From Lichina pygmaea (lineage: Eukaryota > Ascomycota > Lichinomycetes > Lichinales > Lichinaceae): a stretch of 64,000 bases of DNA. The stretch's first letter is position 1. The number at the start of each line of letters is the position of its first letter. The notes beneath the pieces were generated by a model, which did no database searches, was not told where the DNA came from, and was given only the letters and a program-made list of their open reading frames with translations. The position numbers were made by a program, and so were the translations under genes. Location of the stretch: NCBI GenBank assembly GCA_963422465.1, contig OY730171.1:3782001-3846000 (forward strand). The letters run 5' to 3'. Of this stretch, positions 10,601 to 21,721 are shown piece after piece.

Positions 10601-13118
10601 TGCGCGAGGAGGCGCGGGACCTCAAGGAGATATCCTACAAGCTCGAGAACAAAGTCGTCGAGCTGACGCAGACGATCGGCGTCATGAAGCGCGAGAACAA
10701 GGCTCTGGCGACGCAGGTCGACAACTACGAGGGCCAGCTCAAGTCGTGGAAGACCCGGCACAACGCGCTCGAGGCGCGGTCCAAGGAGCTGCAGGCCGAG
10801 GCCAACCAGGCCGGCATCAACGCCGCCCGTCTGGCCGCGATGGAGCAAGAGATGACCCGTCTGCAGCACAACTTCGAGGAGTCGGTCGCCAACACGAAAC
10901 GGCTGCAGGAGGAAGGCCGGTCGCTGCGCGAGTCGCTCCGGACCGTCACGGACGAGCTGCAGGACGCACGGGCGCAGATCGCCGAGCGCGAGTCCGACGA
11001 GACGTCCCTACGGCAGCAGCTCGCCGAGTTGCAGGATCAGCTCGACCTGGCCAGGAACGCATCGCCGCCCCAGGTCGAGCCGGTCAACGGCACGGCCGCG
11101 CCGCCGCTGGCCAACGGCCTGATCAACCTCGTCTCGTCGAAGAAACCGAAACGGCGCAGCGCCGGCAACGAACGGGTCGACAACGAGCGGTTCCCTGGCG
11201 CGTACGACCCGCGGCCGGCGTCGATCGCCGCTATCGGCAACGGCACGCAGCAGCAGCAGCAGCAGCAGTTTGCCAGGTCGCTCGACCCCGTGGCCGACAG
11301 CATCGAGTTCGAGCTCGATGACATGTTGTCCGAGGAGGAGGCGCTCAACGACGAGGTCGCCGTCGGTCTCATCCGGAACCTGAAAATCCCCTCGCCCGGC
11401 GCGATACCGGCGCCGGTGGAGAAGGAAGTCCTGTTCCCATCCTACCTCATCAACCTGGTCACGTCGGAGATGTGGAACAACGGATACGTGCAGGAGTCGG
11501 AGCGTTTCCTGGCCAACGTCATGCAGTCGATCCAGCAGGAGGTGATGCAACACGAAGGCGACGACGCCATCAACCCGGGCGCGTTCTGGCTGTCGAACGT
11601 GCACGAGATGCTGTCGTTCGTGTTCTTGGCCGAGGACTGGTACGAGGCGCAGAAGTCGGACAACTACGAGTACGAACGTCTGCTGGAGATCGTCAAGCAC
11701 GACCTCGAGAGTCTCGAGTTCAACATCTACCACACCTGGATGAAGACGTTGAAGCAGAAGCTGGTCAAGATGATCGTGCCGGCCATCATCGAGTCGCAGT
11801 CGCTGCCGGGCTTCGTCACGGTCGAGAACAATCGGTTCTTGGGCAAGCTGCTGCAGACCAACACCGTGCCGGCGTACACGATGGACAACCTCCTCAGCCT
11901 CATGAACAACGTCTTCAAGGCGATGAAGGCGTACTTCTTGGAGGACTCGATCATCTCGCAGACGATCACCGAGCTTTTGCGGCTGGTTGGCGTCACGGCC
12001 TTCAACGATCTGCTCATGCGCAGACATTTCCTGTCCTGGAAGCGTGGTCTGCAGATCAACTACAACATCACCCGGGTAGAGGAATGGTGCAAGAGCCACG
12101 AGATGCCGGAGGGGACCCTGCAACTAGAACATCTCATGGTTAGTCGACCATTCGATTGCCCAAGCCGGTCGACCATATGCTAAGACTGGAACAGCAAGCG
12201 ACGAAACTGTTGCAACTGAAGAAAGCCACCATAGCCGACATTGAAATCATCCAAGATATCTGCTGGATGTAAGTTGGCATTGTTTGATCTGTGGCGACTG
12301 TTGCTCGAGCTAACACCGAGACAGGCTCACACCGAATCAGATTCAGAAGCTGCTGAATCAGTACCTCGTTGCGGACTACGAGTCACCGATCCACGGGGAC
12401 ATTCTGAAAGCCGTCGCGTCCAGGGTGACGGACAAGGAGGATGCCCTGCTTCTGGCAGCGGTCGATATGGACGACAGCGGACCATACGAGATTGCAGAGC
12501 CGAGGTCGATTTCGGCGCTGGAAACGTTCATACCATCCTGTAAGTTGCATCATGCTAAGCTCGTCTATAGTCCTTCTTCTCCGCCGCTCAGATGACCAAT
12601 CTTCCGACGTCTAACCCACTCGTCCCGATACAGGGCTTCAAACACCGCGACTGAGACGACTGGCCGAGATCGTCTCGCAACAAGCAATGGACATGGTAGA
12701 AAAGGACGACGCTGAAGAGGCCGAGGAGGATGAAGAAGGCCAAGAAAAAGAAAAAGGAGAAACAGAAAAGGTCATGCCAGACGATGGAACGGGTGATCCA
12801 AGCGCTGTTTTCAACTACGACCATCAGCAGGACCGCGTCCTCGACAGGCTCGACACCGAAGGTCTCGCCATCACTGGTGCCGATCAACAGCAGCCACCAC
12901 CACCCCTAGAAGAAGAAGAAGAAGAAGAAGAAGAAGAAGAAGAAGAACAACAGCAACGACAGCAACAGCAGCAACAACAGCAACAACAGCAACGACAGCA
13001 ACGACAGCAACAACAGCAACAGCAACAACAAATACAACCACAAGAGAAGCGGCTAGATGACTGGGACCCGAGCCCGACGTCTGAACAGGGGCGAAAGCCG
13101 TACGATGGCACATTCTGA
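7634..13118 (+). CDS. MYO2: Class V myosin heavy chain
   Basis: Actin-based cargo motor of hyphal tip growth (the Myo2 or MyoE type of fungi). My model has seven exons: 7634-7768, 7829-7961, 8022-8214, 8280-12138, 12195-12268, 12325-12539 and 12634-13118. It gives 1697 residues. All six introns (56-94 bases) are GT..AG and keep phase. The motor domain covers about residues 1-790, with the P-loop GESGAGKT at 169-176, switch I NDNSSRFGK at 231-239 and switch II DIYGFE at 456-461. About six IQ motifs follow (roughly 790-935), beginning IQKNLRCKYYRRK. A coiled coil comes next, then a cargo-binding DIL domain from about 1205 to 1600, ending in a conserved SWLQTPRLRRLAEIV block. Beyond it lies a tail of about 150 residues with a run of 13 Glu and a long Gln-rich run coded by triplet arrays (12909-13035). 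That tail is unusual for the family. The gene is GC-rich, unlike the surrounding transposons. Confidence 0.95.
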
Positions 13119-14517
13119 GCCCATGATTGTTGTGTCCACGAAGCGTCGGCTGCCGCTGTCTCTTTCACTCTGTCGTTGTGGTTGTTTTCGTTGTTGTCGT
13201 CGCCGTCGCCGTCATATCGGCACCCGCATCAGCACCGCACGGGCGCCTCTCAACTTCAGCCTCTTGTTTTTTGATTGCGTTCCTCCGCCTGACGCGCTTC
13301 TTCCAGCTGCGCTCGATGCGGGACTGTTTCGCCGTCTGATCTCGGTATCTCGATATCGTAGTTTTTGGACTACGTGTGCACACCAAGACCACCACCATCA
13401 CTACCAACATCAACGATCATGACGACAACCGACGATCTCTCTCCCGCGCTCCACTTGATACACAATCTCCATCTAATGCGCATCTCGAGCAAATCTACAT
13501 TACAAGCAAGCCACAGCAGCGATGTCATCTACCACCACCACTTCTACGATTCATACCCAGACCAAAATAGATCATCTAACGCCTGCTGTCATCATCATCG
13601 TCGGGATCACGGGCCTGTCGTCTTTGTCTTGTGTTCTGTTACTACAGCGGTTGAGCATGGTCGCTGGATTCCCTCACGTTCGTCTTTTCACTTTCTCGGC
13701 TCTTTCCCCCCACCCTCCCTCTTTTCCCCCTCGTTTCGTCAACCGTCGTCCTCATCGTATTCTTGCTCTTTTCATGTCTTTTTCTTGGTTAAAGCATCAA
13801 TCACCGTTTTCGCTCCGTCGAGGCGGGCATCTTGGATCAATCGCTCGCCCCAGCAAGTAACAGCAACGAGGGTGTCTTTTTCCGCTACGAGACATCCGGG
13901 CTCTTGATCGCTGCTGTTGTCGACGATTCAGCATCAGCATTGGCATCGCCCTTTTGGTTTCCTACGTCTGGTATCGTGTTGCCTTCCTTCTTGAATTAAT
14001 CTGGTTGCGACAGAATGCAACAAGGACGAGATTCGATGTCATGCTATGGAGGTAATGACTGGGACTTGGCGTTATTGTTCATTAAATTTCTTCTCCTCGT
14101 CACCAGCTCAACCTCTTTCCCGCCTCATTCCCCTATCCTCGTTCTTGCCCTTCCAGCGACCTTAATTCCTATTCGTCAAGTCTGCAACAGGATCTGCTCA
14201 GGTCATATCATGTCTGTTGGGGAACAGCATCAATTGTTCAAAGCACGTTCCTGCTCCGTCACCTAGTGAGCAAGCTATTGCATCACACCTCCATCTCTGC
14301 TTTACTGGGAGGTTCTGAGATCGTCATCCCCACCCTACGCAGAGATAAGGTGAGGATGCCAAAAGCATTGACCTGCCCCACAGGCAATCATGCCATGTCG
14401 TTTCGTATCACATCATATTGTACGACCTAAGAGAGGAGGACAACCTGGAAAGAGTAGAAAGGTTTCTGAAGCAGGAGCCAGACTTTAGAAATCATGTACG
14501 AGCGTTCTCCATACGGT
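13119..14517. other. Non-coding region downstream of myosin
   Basis: About 1.4 kb without a recognisable gene. The first part (13160-13900) is pyrimidine-rich with imperfect GTT/GTC and ACC triplet tracts. Short open frames on both strands are low-complexity and look like by-products of these tracts. The 3' untranslated region of the myosin gene should lie at its left end. Confidence 0.5.
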
Positions 14518-14529
14518 ATACAGCAACAC

Positions 14530-16099
14530 CCGGCCTGCGAAGACTCAAACCTCCACGCGGTGCAGGCTGGGAACCTCGGAGCAGCGATGGCAGGCAGTCT
14601 CCCAAGCTGCTTGTAGTCGCTGCACCGAGAGCTAATTGAGTCACCGGTCGAGCTGCTGGTGCCCGTGGAGCGACGGGCCACCGGAGGTGTCGCGCAGGCA
14701 CCCTGGACGCCCCTGTGAAGCGACATCAGCAGAACAGAGGACTTCGACCAAACTGGTTATGAAAACCACCCGACGGATGTCTACCGTGTACGCTACGGCC
14801 CGAAGCCAGCCTTGCAACTGGTGGATGTGAAGTCTAGACACCCGACAGGGCACCTCTGGAGTAGACGAGAGGAGTTCCTATCGCACACCCCCTTTCTAGC
14901 AGAGTCTCCAGCAGCTGATGCATCGAGGATCTTGTTCTAGGAGGGGAGCGATGTCTGTACTGTGGCGTTGTTAATCGAACAGGGACTACATGTTAAAGAA
15001 GGCGAGCAGGTGGCACAAAGGGTTTCCACCACTCCAGTACCTAAGGGCCGTGTGATAGTCAAAGTGCTGGCTTGATGGTTTTGCCTAAGGTCTTGCCACA
15101 GATTCTCTTCAGGCCACCTACGGACTGGGGCTAGGGCACTGGAGGTTCTCCAGTGGGCCACCACGTACATCCGGGGTCCCACAGGCGACAGCGGGCAGAC
15201 GGAGACTCCTCCCTACTTGGTTAGTGGACTGGAAAGGCGGTCCTGCAGGTGCTGGCATGGCCTGTAGGGTCTGTAGAGCCTGCAAGGCATGGTTGGCCTC
15301 TGTACAAGAGATCTACAGAGGTAACGCGAAACAACAAGAGCTGCGGGGCGTGGCATATAATAGCAGTGACAGCAGTAGGGTCTGGGCCTACTACAAGACT
15401 GTCTATATGGCCCGAGAGGACAGAAGCGCATGCCGGTCCGTACAGAGTGCAGGCTCAGGCTGCAAATGACGGGCTCAAGGAGCAAACTGCAGTTGGAGTG
15501 TGGGCTCCGGGCTGGCAACCCGGCGCTCTGAAGCAGGACCTAGGGGTGAGCGTACACAGCGGAGCGCAAAAGGCCTCAGGACTGCGGGGAAGCGTGCCAG
15601 AGACCCTGCACGGGATGTCGACTCTGCGCTATGCCTCGGCATAGCTCAACTGTGGCTGGCAGCCTTCCTCTGCAGGCGACGAGTCCCCGGCTTCCCGACG
15701 CCGGCTTGTTGCTGCGGAGCGCAGTGGGAGACTGCCAAGCATGTTGTTCTAGAGTGCCCACGCCTGCAGCGAGTACGCCGCAGTCTTTACACTGCGACTG
15801 CTACTACTGACTACCAGGTGATGAGCTCGCGCCCGTGGCCCGCCGCCGCCCTCACCTCGTGGATCCTACGCCACGGAGTTCTCTCCCAGTTCTCCTGGGC
15901 TCAGGAGCAGCTGGATACTGGTTACTAACCAGTCACCCCCCCATGTTCTACAGATTACTCGAGAGGATAGCGCTGCCTGAGGCGCTGCAGGGAGAGGTTT
16001 TCTACTCGGTTGAGTTTTCCTAGCCTAATTCTATAGTTGACCCAGCGTAGCCTAGATACACTAGTGCTAGAATGGTGTAGGTATTCAATCAATCAATCA
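14530..16099 (+). mobile_element. Tad-like LINE relic, second copy
   Basis: A 5'-truncated, heavily decayed non-LTR element. It is bounded by a 12-base duplication, ATACAGCAACAC, at 14518-14529 and 16100-16111. Only the C-terminal part still reads clearly: 15650-15928 carries RRVPGF, then ETAKHVVLECP and a tail of the form ALTSW-x-L-x6-QFSW. This aligns with the minus-strand copy at 815-1994. The 3' end shares GAATGG and GTAGG with that copy but finishes in a CAAT repeat instead of CATA. The 5' kilobase is too decayed for me to assign domains, so it could include other sequence. Confidence 0.65.
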
Positions 16100-16223
16100 A
16101 TACAGCAACACTCTCCAGCAAGTCACCCGTACTTTCCCGCTTTCGACCATCACGTGGCTTTTGCCTTGGATGATTCGGGTGACCAGGTGTTCGGGAGTGG
16201 CTCCATTAGTAACAGGGCACCGT

Positions 16224-19181
16224 TTCTGGGTACATAACCTGTACTTCACACCTACAAACCAGGAAAACTACAGAGCATCAGCAGAAGCTCTACTGGATGT
16301 ACTGGCCCAGGCACTGGAGAAAGAAGGAGAACATATTCTTCTGACTGACTCAAACCTCCACCACCCATCCTGGTCAAAATCTTCCCAACTCTACTCTGAA
16401 CTAGCTACTAAGTTCAAAGAACTCACAGATGATCAAGGACTAGAGCTGGCAATAGCACCTTTCACACCAACAAGAGCAAGAACACTGGCAGAGCCTCCCT
16501 CCTCTGCTATTGACTTATCTTTTATTTCTATGTCACTTCTTAATTCCTTTATTTCTTCCCAGATTAACCTAGACTTCCACACAGGTTCAGACCACAGACC
16601 AGTTTAGACAATCCTAAGTCTGGAAACACCAAAGAAAGCCAGAACCCACCAAAGAAACTGGAGAACACTAGATCTGGACCAAGTCAAGAAAGAAGCTAAG
16701 AATCTTCCCCCTATTCCACCACTACTTAACAGAGAGGAAGTGGACAACTATCTGGAGAACCTGGACAAAGCTCTTCAAGAACTGGCTGACAAGACAACAA
16801 GACCTCTGAGAGACTCAAAGTACACTGTTCCCTGATGGAACCAAGAGATTAAAGAGAAAATTAAAGAGGAAAGAAAACTAAGAAGAAAAGTCTTCCAAAA
16901 CCAAGAACCAGTCTACAAACTTGAAAAGGTAATAAAGGAAAAGAAACACCTGATCAAGAATGCTAAAAGAAAGATATTCAGAGAACAACTCCAGAACTTG
17001 GCTGAAACACAAAAGCACTGGAAAATAGCCAAGTGGGGGAAAGAAAAAGCTGGCAAACCACCAGAACTTCCAATTGTTCCAGAGCTCACAAAGCAAGATG
17101 GAGAAACTGCCAGAACTTTCACAGAAAAGGTAGAAGTATTCAAAACCCAGTTCTTCCCTCTACCTCTCCAGCCAGTACCAGAATCCCAGGACCAGCCAGC
17201 CAACCACCAACAACACCAGCTATCTCAGGAAATCTCCAAAGAAGATATACACAATATTTTGAAAAAGAAAAAACCTTTTACAGCTCCTGGGAAAGACACT
17301 CTACCCAACAGATTTCTAAAGGTATTAGGAGACTCTTTCAATGAAAAGATAGCCAAAGTTCTGGAAGCCTGCTGGAAGCTAGAATATTTCCCTGACAGAT
17401 ACAAAGCAGCCAGAACAATATGCTTGAGAAAGCCTAGCAAAGGATCCTATTGCTATGCCAAAGCTTGGAGGCCAATAGCACTTCTCAACACAATTGGGAA
17501 GCTGATGGAAGCTCTGGCAGCCACAAAGCTAAGTGAACTGGCTGAGAAAGAAAACCTGCTACCAGAAATCCAGATGGGCTTCAGAAAAGGAAGATCAACT
17601 GAGTCTGCACTATTTCTACTCACTTCCCAAGTTGAAAAAGTCTGGAAGGAAGGAATGGTAGCCAGTCTTCTTTCTCTGGATATCTCAGGAGCTTATGATA
17701 GAGTTCTGCCAGAAATTCTCAAGAAAATTCTGGAGAGAAAAGGAATCCCCAGCTGGTTTGTTAACTGGATCTTTTCTTTCACTACCCAAAGAAAAACCTC
17801 TCTTGTTTTTGATGATTCAGAGTCTTCTTTGTTTCCAGTACACTGTGGAGTCCCTCAAGGTTCACCTCTCTCTCCTATTTTATTTCTTTTCTATATTTCA
17901 GATCTTTATAATATTGTTCATACACCAGAGAAAGGAGTATCAGCTCTGGGCTTTGCAGATGACACAAACCTTCTGGCATTTTCCCCTTCTCTTAAAAGCA
18001 ATCTCCTGAAGCTAAAGTCTACTCACTCCAAGTGTTTAGACTGGGCAAGAAAACATGGAATGAAGTTTGCACCTGAAAAGTATGAACTTCTCCATTTTTC
18101 TAGAAGAAGAACAGATAATCTTCAGCTCAGTCTAAGACTTGGAGAAGTGGTACTACAGCCTAAGGAAGAAGTGCGTATTCTGGGACTACACTATGATTCC
18201 AAGCTTCTCTGGAAAAAACACCAGAAAATCATGTTACAGAAAGCTTCCAAGTTTTTCTCAGCACTTTCCAGAACTACTTTTTCTACATGGGGTCTACCTG
18301 TTCTCTCTGCTAGACTTGTCTACACTGCAATACTGAGATCACTTCTCAGCTATGCAGTAGGAGTCTGGTTCAATCCCCACAAAAAACCTTCTAATATTTC
18401 TTCTCTAAATCTTTTCCAGACTAAATGTCTAAAAACTATAGGAGGTGTCTTCAAAGCTACTCCTACATTTCTTATTGAAGGAGAACTATTCCTACCACCT
18501 CTTGATCTTTATTTCAAATTCAGAACAGCAACTTTCCTACAATCTTTCTATTTTTCTAATACTTCTTCTAATCCTCTCTCCTCACTTCTCTATAAGCTCT
18601 TTTCCCAGATCACTGTTTTTGTTTCTACTCTGAGAACACCTCCAAAGTCTCTGTCTACTGTCACACCTAACTGGAAAGCAAGATGGCTAGAAGAACTAAT
18701 CACTAACCAAGATTACTCTAAGAAACAATTTCAAGAAGTGTTTCAGAAAGAGTGGGAAGCCAGATGGCAGGCAAACAGACAGAAGTGTTCTCCAGTCTGG
18801 GAGCTATTTTGCAGACTACCCCAAAGGAAAAATCTCAAAGTTTTCAAAGACTTGAGAAAAGCTGAAGCTAGTCTTTACTTGCAGATTCTATCAGCAAGGA
18901 TAGGACTAGCCAGCTTTCTTTTCAGAGCAAATGTTCCAGACTTCCAATCCCCTCTATGTTCCTGTGGTTTTGGAGAAGAGACTGCTCAACATATCACTTT
19001 CTCTTGTAACAAGTTTCTTACTCAAAGACAGCAAGCCACTTTTCTTTCCTACAATTTCTCTACTTTACTTCAAAAGCCTAAAGTGCTTAAAGAATTTCTT
19101 CTCTGGTTTATGTCTTTGAAAAGACTAGACCAGTTTAACTTAGCACACCAACTCTTACCAGAAAACCTACCATCTCTGTGA
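16224..19181 (+). pseudogene. LINE ORF2 (endonuclease/reverse transcriptase), two stops
   Basis: One reading frame of 986 codons runs from the truncation point to the stop at 19181, with only two internal nonsense codons (16605-16607 TAG and 16833-16835 TGA). The first 130 residues are the end of an AP-like endonuclease domain (LLTDSNLHHPSW, then SDHRPV). The reverse transcriptase follows, with fingers motif MGFRKGRSTESALF, LSLDISGAYDRVLP, HCGVPQGSPLSPILF and the catalytic FADDTNLLAF. The C terminus has a Cys/His motif (CSCGFGEETAQHITFSC). The TGA falls where the sister copy has Trp-Trp. From Met 16998 onward, 727 residues stay open, including all catalytic motifs. The missing N-terminal endonuclease should make it non-autonomous. 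Confidence 0.9.
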
Positions 19182-19349
19182 TTTTATTTTCTCCAGACAC
19201 TGCATATTCTCCCAGATAATTCCCTAGTCTTACCCAAGTCTCAGTTTTTATTCCTCCAAAGGTTTTCTGGGAAAAAAAAGTATGTATCTAGAAGTTCTGC
19301 ATGGCTCACCAGCCAAATCAGAGTAAGAATAAAATAAAAATAAAATAAA
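16224..19349 (+). mobile_element. CpG-depleted LINE, 5'-truncated copy
   Basis: A non-LTR retrotransposon insertion bounded by a 12-13-base duplication (ACAGGGCACCGT) at about 16211-16223 and 19350-19361. It starts inside the endonuclease domain and ends in an A-rich AAAAT-type tail. The 3' untranslated end, about 19290-19340, resembles the 3' ends of the SINEs at 48975, 50825 and 51994. By eye there is no CG dinucleotide from 16981 to 18171, in sharp contrast to the host genes. A related copy on the minus strand lies at 45647-48730. Confidence 0.9.
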
Positions 19350-19361
19350 ACAGGGCACCGT

Positions 19362-19494
19362 GGACGAAATCCTTAGTCTACAACAACAACAACTTGCCTA
19401 CTGCATAGTCATACATACCTCGGCACAACCATGGCTTCAAATTCTTTCTTGGCGGAAGGGAGATTCTGCGGTTCTCATGAAGATTGATACGATA
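19362..19494. other. Short non-coding spacer
   Basis: Sequence between the LINE target duplication and the first Fot-like inverted repeat. It continues the pre-insertion sequence at 16112-16223. It contains a CAA triplet run near 19380 and no gene. Confidence 0.5.
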
Positions 19495-21626
19495 CCGTAG
19501 TCAATCACGTGACACTTGTTATCACCCAACGCTCGGTATTTGTAGATTTTGACCTTTTTTTTATATCACCATGGAGAGGTCAAACAATGACTGAATGAGT
19601 GATGCTCTTGCTGAGCTGGACCTAGCGGATCGAATCAACTATACAGCAACTGCTGTAAAGCATGATATCAGTTGTCATGCACTTTCTTGTCACCACCAGG
19701 GGAAGAGCACCTCCCGAAAAGAAGTCAACTCCACGATTGTCAAAGCTCTCTCTGATAGCCAGGAAGCAGTTCTGGTAGAGTGTATCAGTGCTCTGAGCCT
19801 TAAGGGATGGCCAATGACACCTCAGGTTGTCCGAGACTTGGCAGAACATATTGCCAGAAGACCTCTTGGGAAGTGCTGGACACAACACTTTGTGCAATGT
19901 CATTTGGACACTATTGAAAGTGTCTACCTGAAGTCTATAGATAAGAAGCGTAAATAGGCAGAATCTATAGCCCAAATCAAGACTTTTTACCAGCTGGTAT
20001 TACTATCCCCAGTATTACTGATGAATTCTTGCTAATCTTCATATAGCTAGATGACACTATTGAGAAACACCACATCACAGTGGATAACATCTACAATGTT
20101 GACAAGAAAGGCTTCCTTATTGGCCAGAGGCATGCCACACAACAAATTGTCAACAAGAAGGCACAGAAAGCTGGCAGGATTCTAGGTGTTAATCAAGATG
20201 GGAGTCAAGAGTTTGTGACTCTAGTTGCATGTGTTCAAGCAACTGGATCATATATCCCTCTAACTCTTATCTACCAAGGTCAATCTCATGACCTTCTTGA
20301 TACCTGGGTGCAAGATCTGAACAATACTGAGGTATATTTTGCTGTCTCTGAGAAAGCGTGGACTAATAATGATCTAGGTCTGCAATGGTTGGAGAAAGTC
20401 TTCAACAAGTCTACCAGAACTCAGACAGGACAAAGCTGTCATCATCTTCTTATTGTTGATGGCTATTCTAGCCATGTTAATCTTCCTTTCCTTGAATACA
20501 CTGATGCAAATAGTATTATTATTCTTGTACTACCTCCTCATACTACCCATTGATTACAGCCCCTTGATGTTGGTCTTTTCTCTCCCCTAGCACAACACTA
20601 TTCCCAACAGCTTGATGTTGTGATGCGTAACAGCTTAGGCATTACATCTATCACAAAACACATCTTCTGGCCTATCTTCTATTCTGCGTGGCAAAAAAGC
20701 TTTACAACTCAGAATATTCAGTCAGCTTTTGAGGCTACTGGTATCTTTCCCCTGAATACTTCTCAAGTACTTGATGTTCTTAATCCACCTTCTCATACAT
20801 CTCAGAAACCTGCCCCTATCTGTGCTAAGACTCCTGTTACATTCAAATCTTTCTGTTATGCAATTCAAGTGCAGAAGAAAGCTACTTCCTCAGAAGGGCT
20901 TGAGCAGATCAGTGATGGCTTTGCAAAAGTTATCACAGAGCAAGATCTCTACAAAGCTACAGTGGAACAGCTAACACAGGCTCTAATAATGGAGAAGAAG
21001 AAGAAACAGCAAGGAAAGCAGCTCAATCTGCTTGGAGAGGAGGATAATAAGTCTCAGATCTTCACTCCAACAAAAATCCAAGCTGCACTTGCAAGAAATG
21101 CTGAAAAGGAGTAGGAGGAGAAGCAGAAGAAGGAGGAGAAGGATAGAAAGAAGGGGGAGCATACACAAAAGCAATTGGAGAAGGAAGAGCAACAGGCTGA
21201 CCAAGAAATTACTTGTCAAGTGGCAAGAGAAGAGAAGGCCAAAAAGCTGCAATTGTGAAAGCTAATAGGGAGGCCAAAAAGCAGGCAGCAGGAAAGGAGA
21301 AGGTCCAGGGAGGCTCAGAGACTGTTGAGGAGTCTTCTCCACCAAGCAAGGAAGCTCCTATCATTGAAGATGACAAAGATAAGTGGAGCTCTGAGGAGGA
21401 GGCTCCTAAACTGACTTCATGTGGTCAAGTCTTGAAGAAGCCATCACACTTTGTACACTAGACTTCTATTGTTCACTATCTCTTCTATACATGCTATTCT
21501 ATCATATATCCAAGTTTGAGATAGTTCCGACAAATTTTCATTAAGTTATTCAACTTTTCCTTGAGGGGGTGCTTGGTCACTCAACAGAGTGTTGGGTGAT
21601 AACAAGTGTCGCGTGATCGACTACGG
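19495..21626 (+). mobile_element. Fot1/pogo-like DNA transposon, copy 1
   Basis: Bounded by imperfect terminal inverted repeats of about 40 bases (left CCGTAGTCAATCACGTGACA; the right end is its complement at about 21588-21626) and by TA dinucleotides on each side, as expected for Tc1/mariner-superfamily insertion. The ends match those of copy 3 (25244-40488) and differ from copy 2. It encodes one broken transposase. Confidence 0.85.
19571..21461 (+). pseudogene. Fot1/pogo-like transposase, broken
   Basis: The frame starts at ATG 19571 but meets TGA eight codons later; copy 3 has CGA at this point. The N-terminal third has a helix-turn-helix DNA-binding region (GWPMTPQVVRDLAEHIA). A 50-base intron at 19997-20046 is inferred from GT..AG ends, and its removal joins FYQL to LDDTIEKH. 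The DDE catalytic region follows: NVDKKG for the first Asp, VDGYSSH for the second, and QPLDVGLF near the third. Stops at 19955-19957 (TAG in place of Trp), 20551-20553 (TGA in place of Arg) and 21112-21114, plus a frame shift near 21240, inactivate it. The C-terminal part is Lys/Glu-rich and ends in KKPSHFVH. Confidence 0.85.
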
Positions 21627-21721
21627 TAGCTGTGGGAGCTCTACTGTATCTGATCACATGATGGTTGATATCAGGTGGTGAGCAATAAATGCAGTTTCCA
21701 ACTCTCTTTTTTCAAATCACC

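Noticed and set aside
8985-11321. A 778-codon plus-strand frame in another frame inside the myosin gene
   Set aside because: An Arg/Pro/Gly-rich shadow of the myosin frame, produced by high GC; no independent start context or motif.
8320-12123. Long minus-strand open frames (849 and 371 codons) opposite the myosin gene
   Set aside because: They mirror the GC-rich myosin codons. Their translations show no domain, and the plus strand encodes a complete conserved myosin.
13365-13907. Possible gene downstream of myosin (His/Ser/Thr-rich frames)
   Set aside because: All three forward frames give similarly low-complexity peptides from ACC/ATC triplet tracts; no conserved motif or plausible intron structure.
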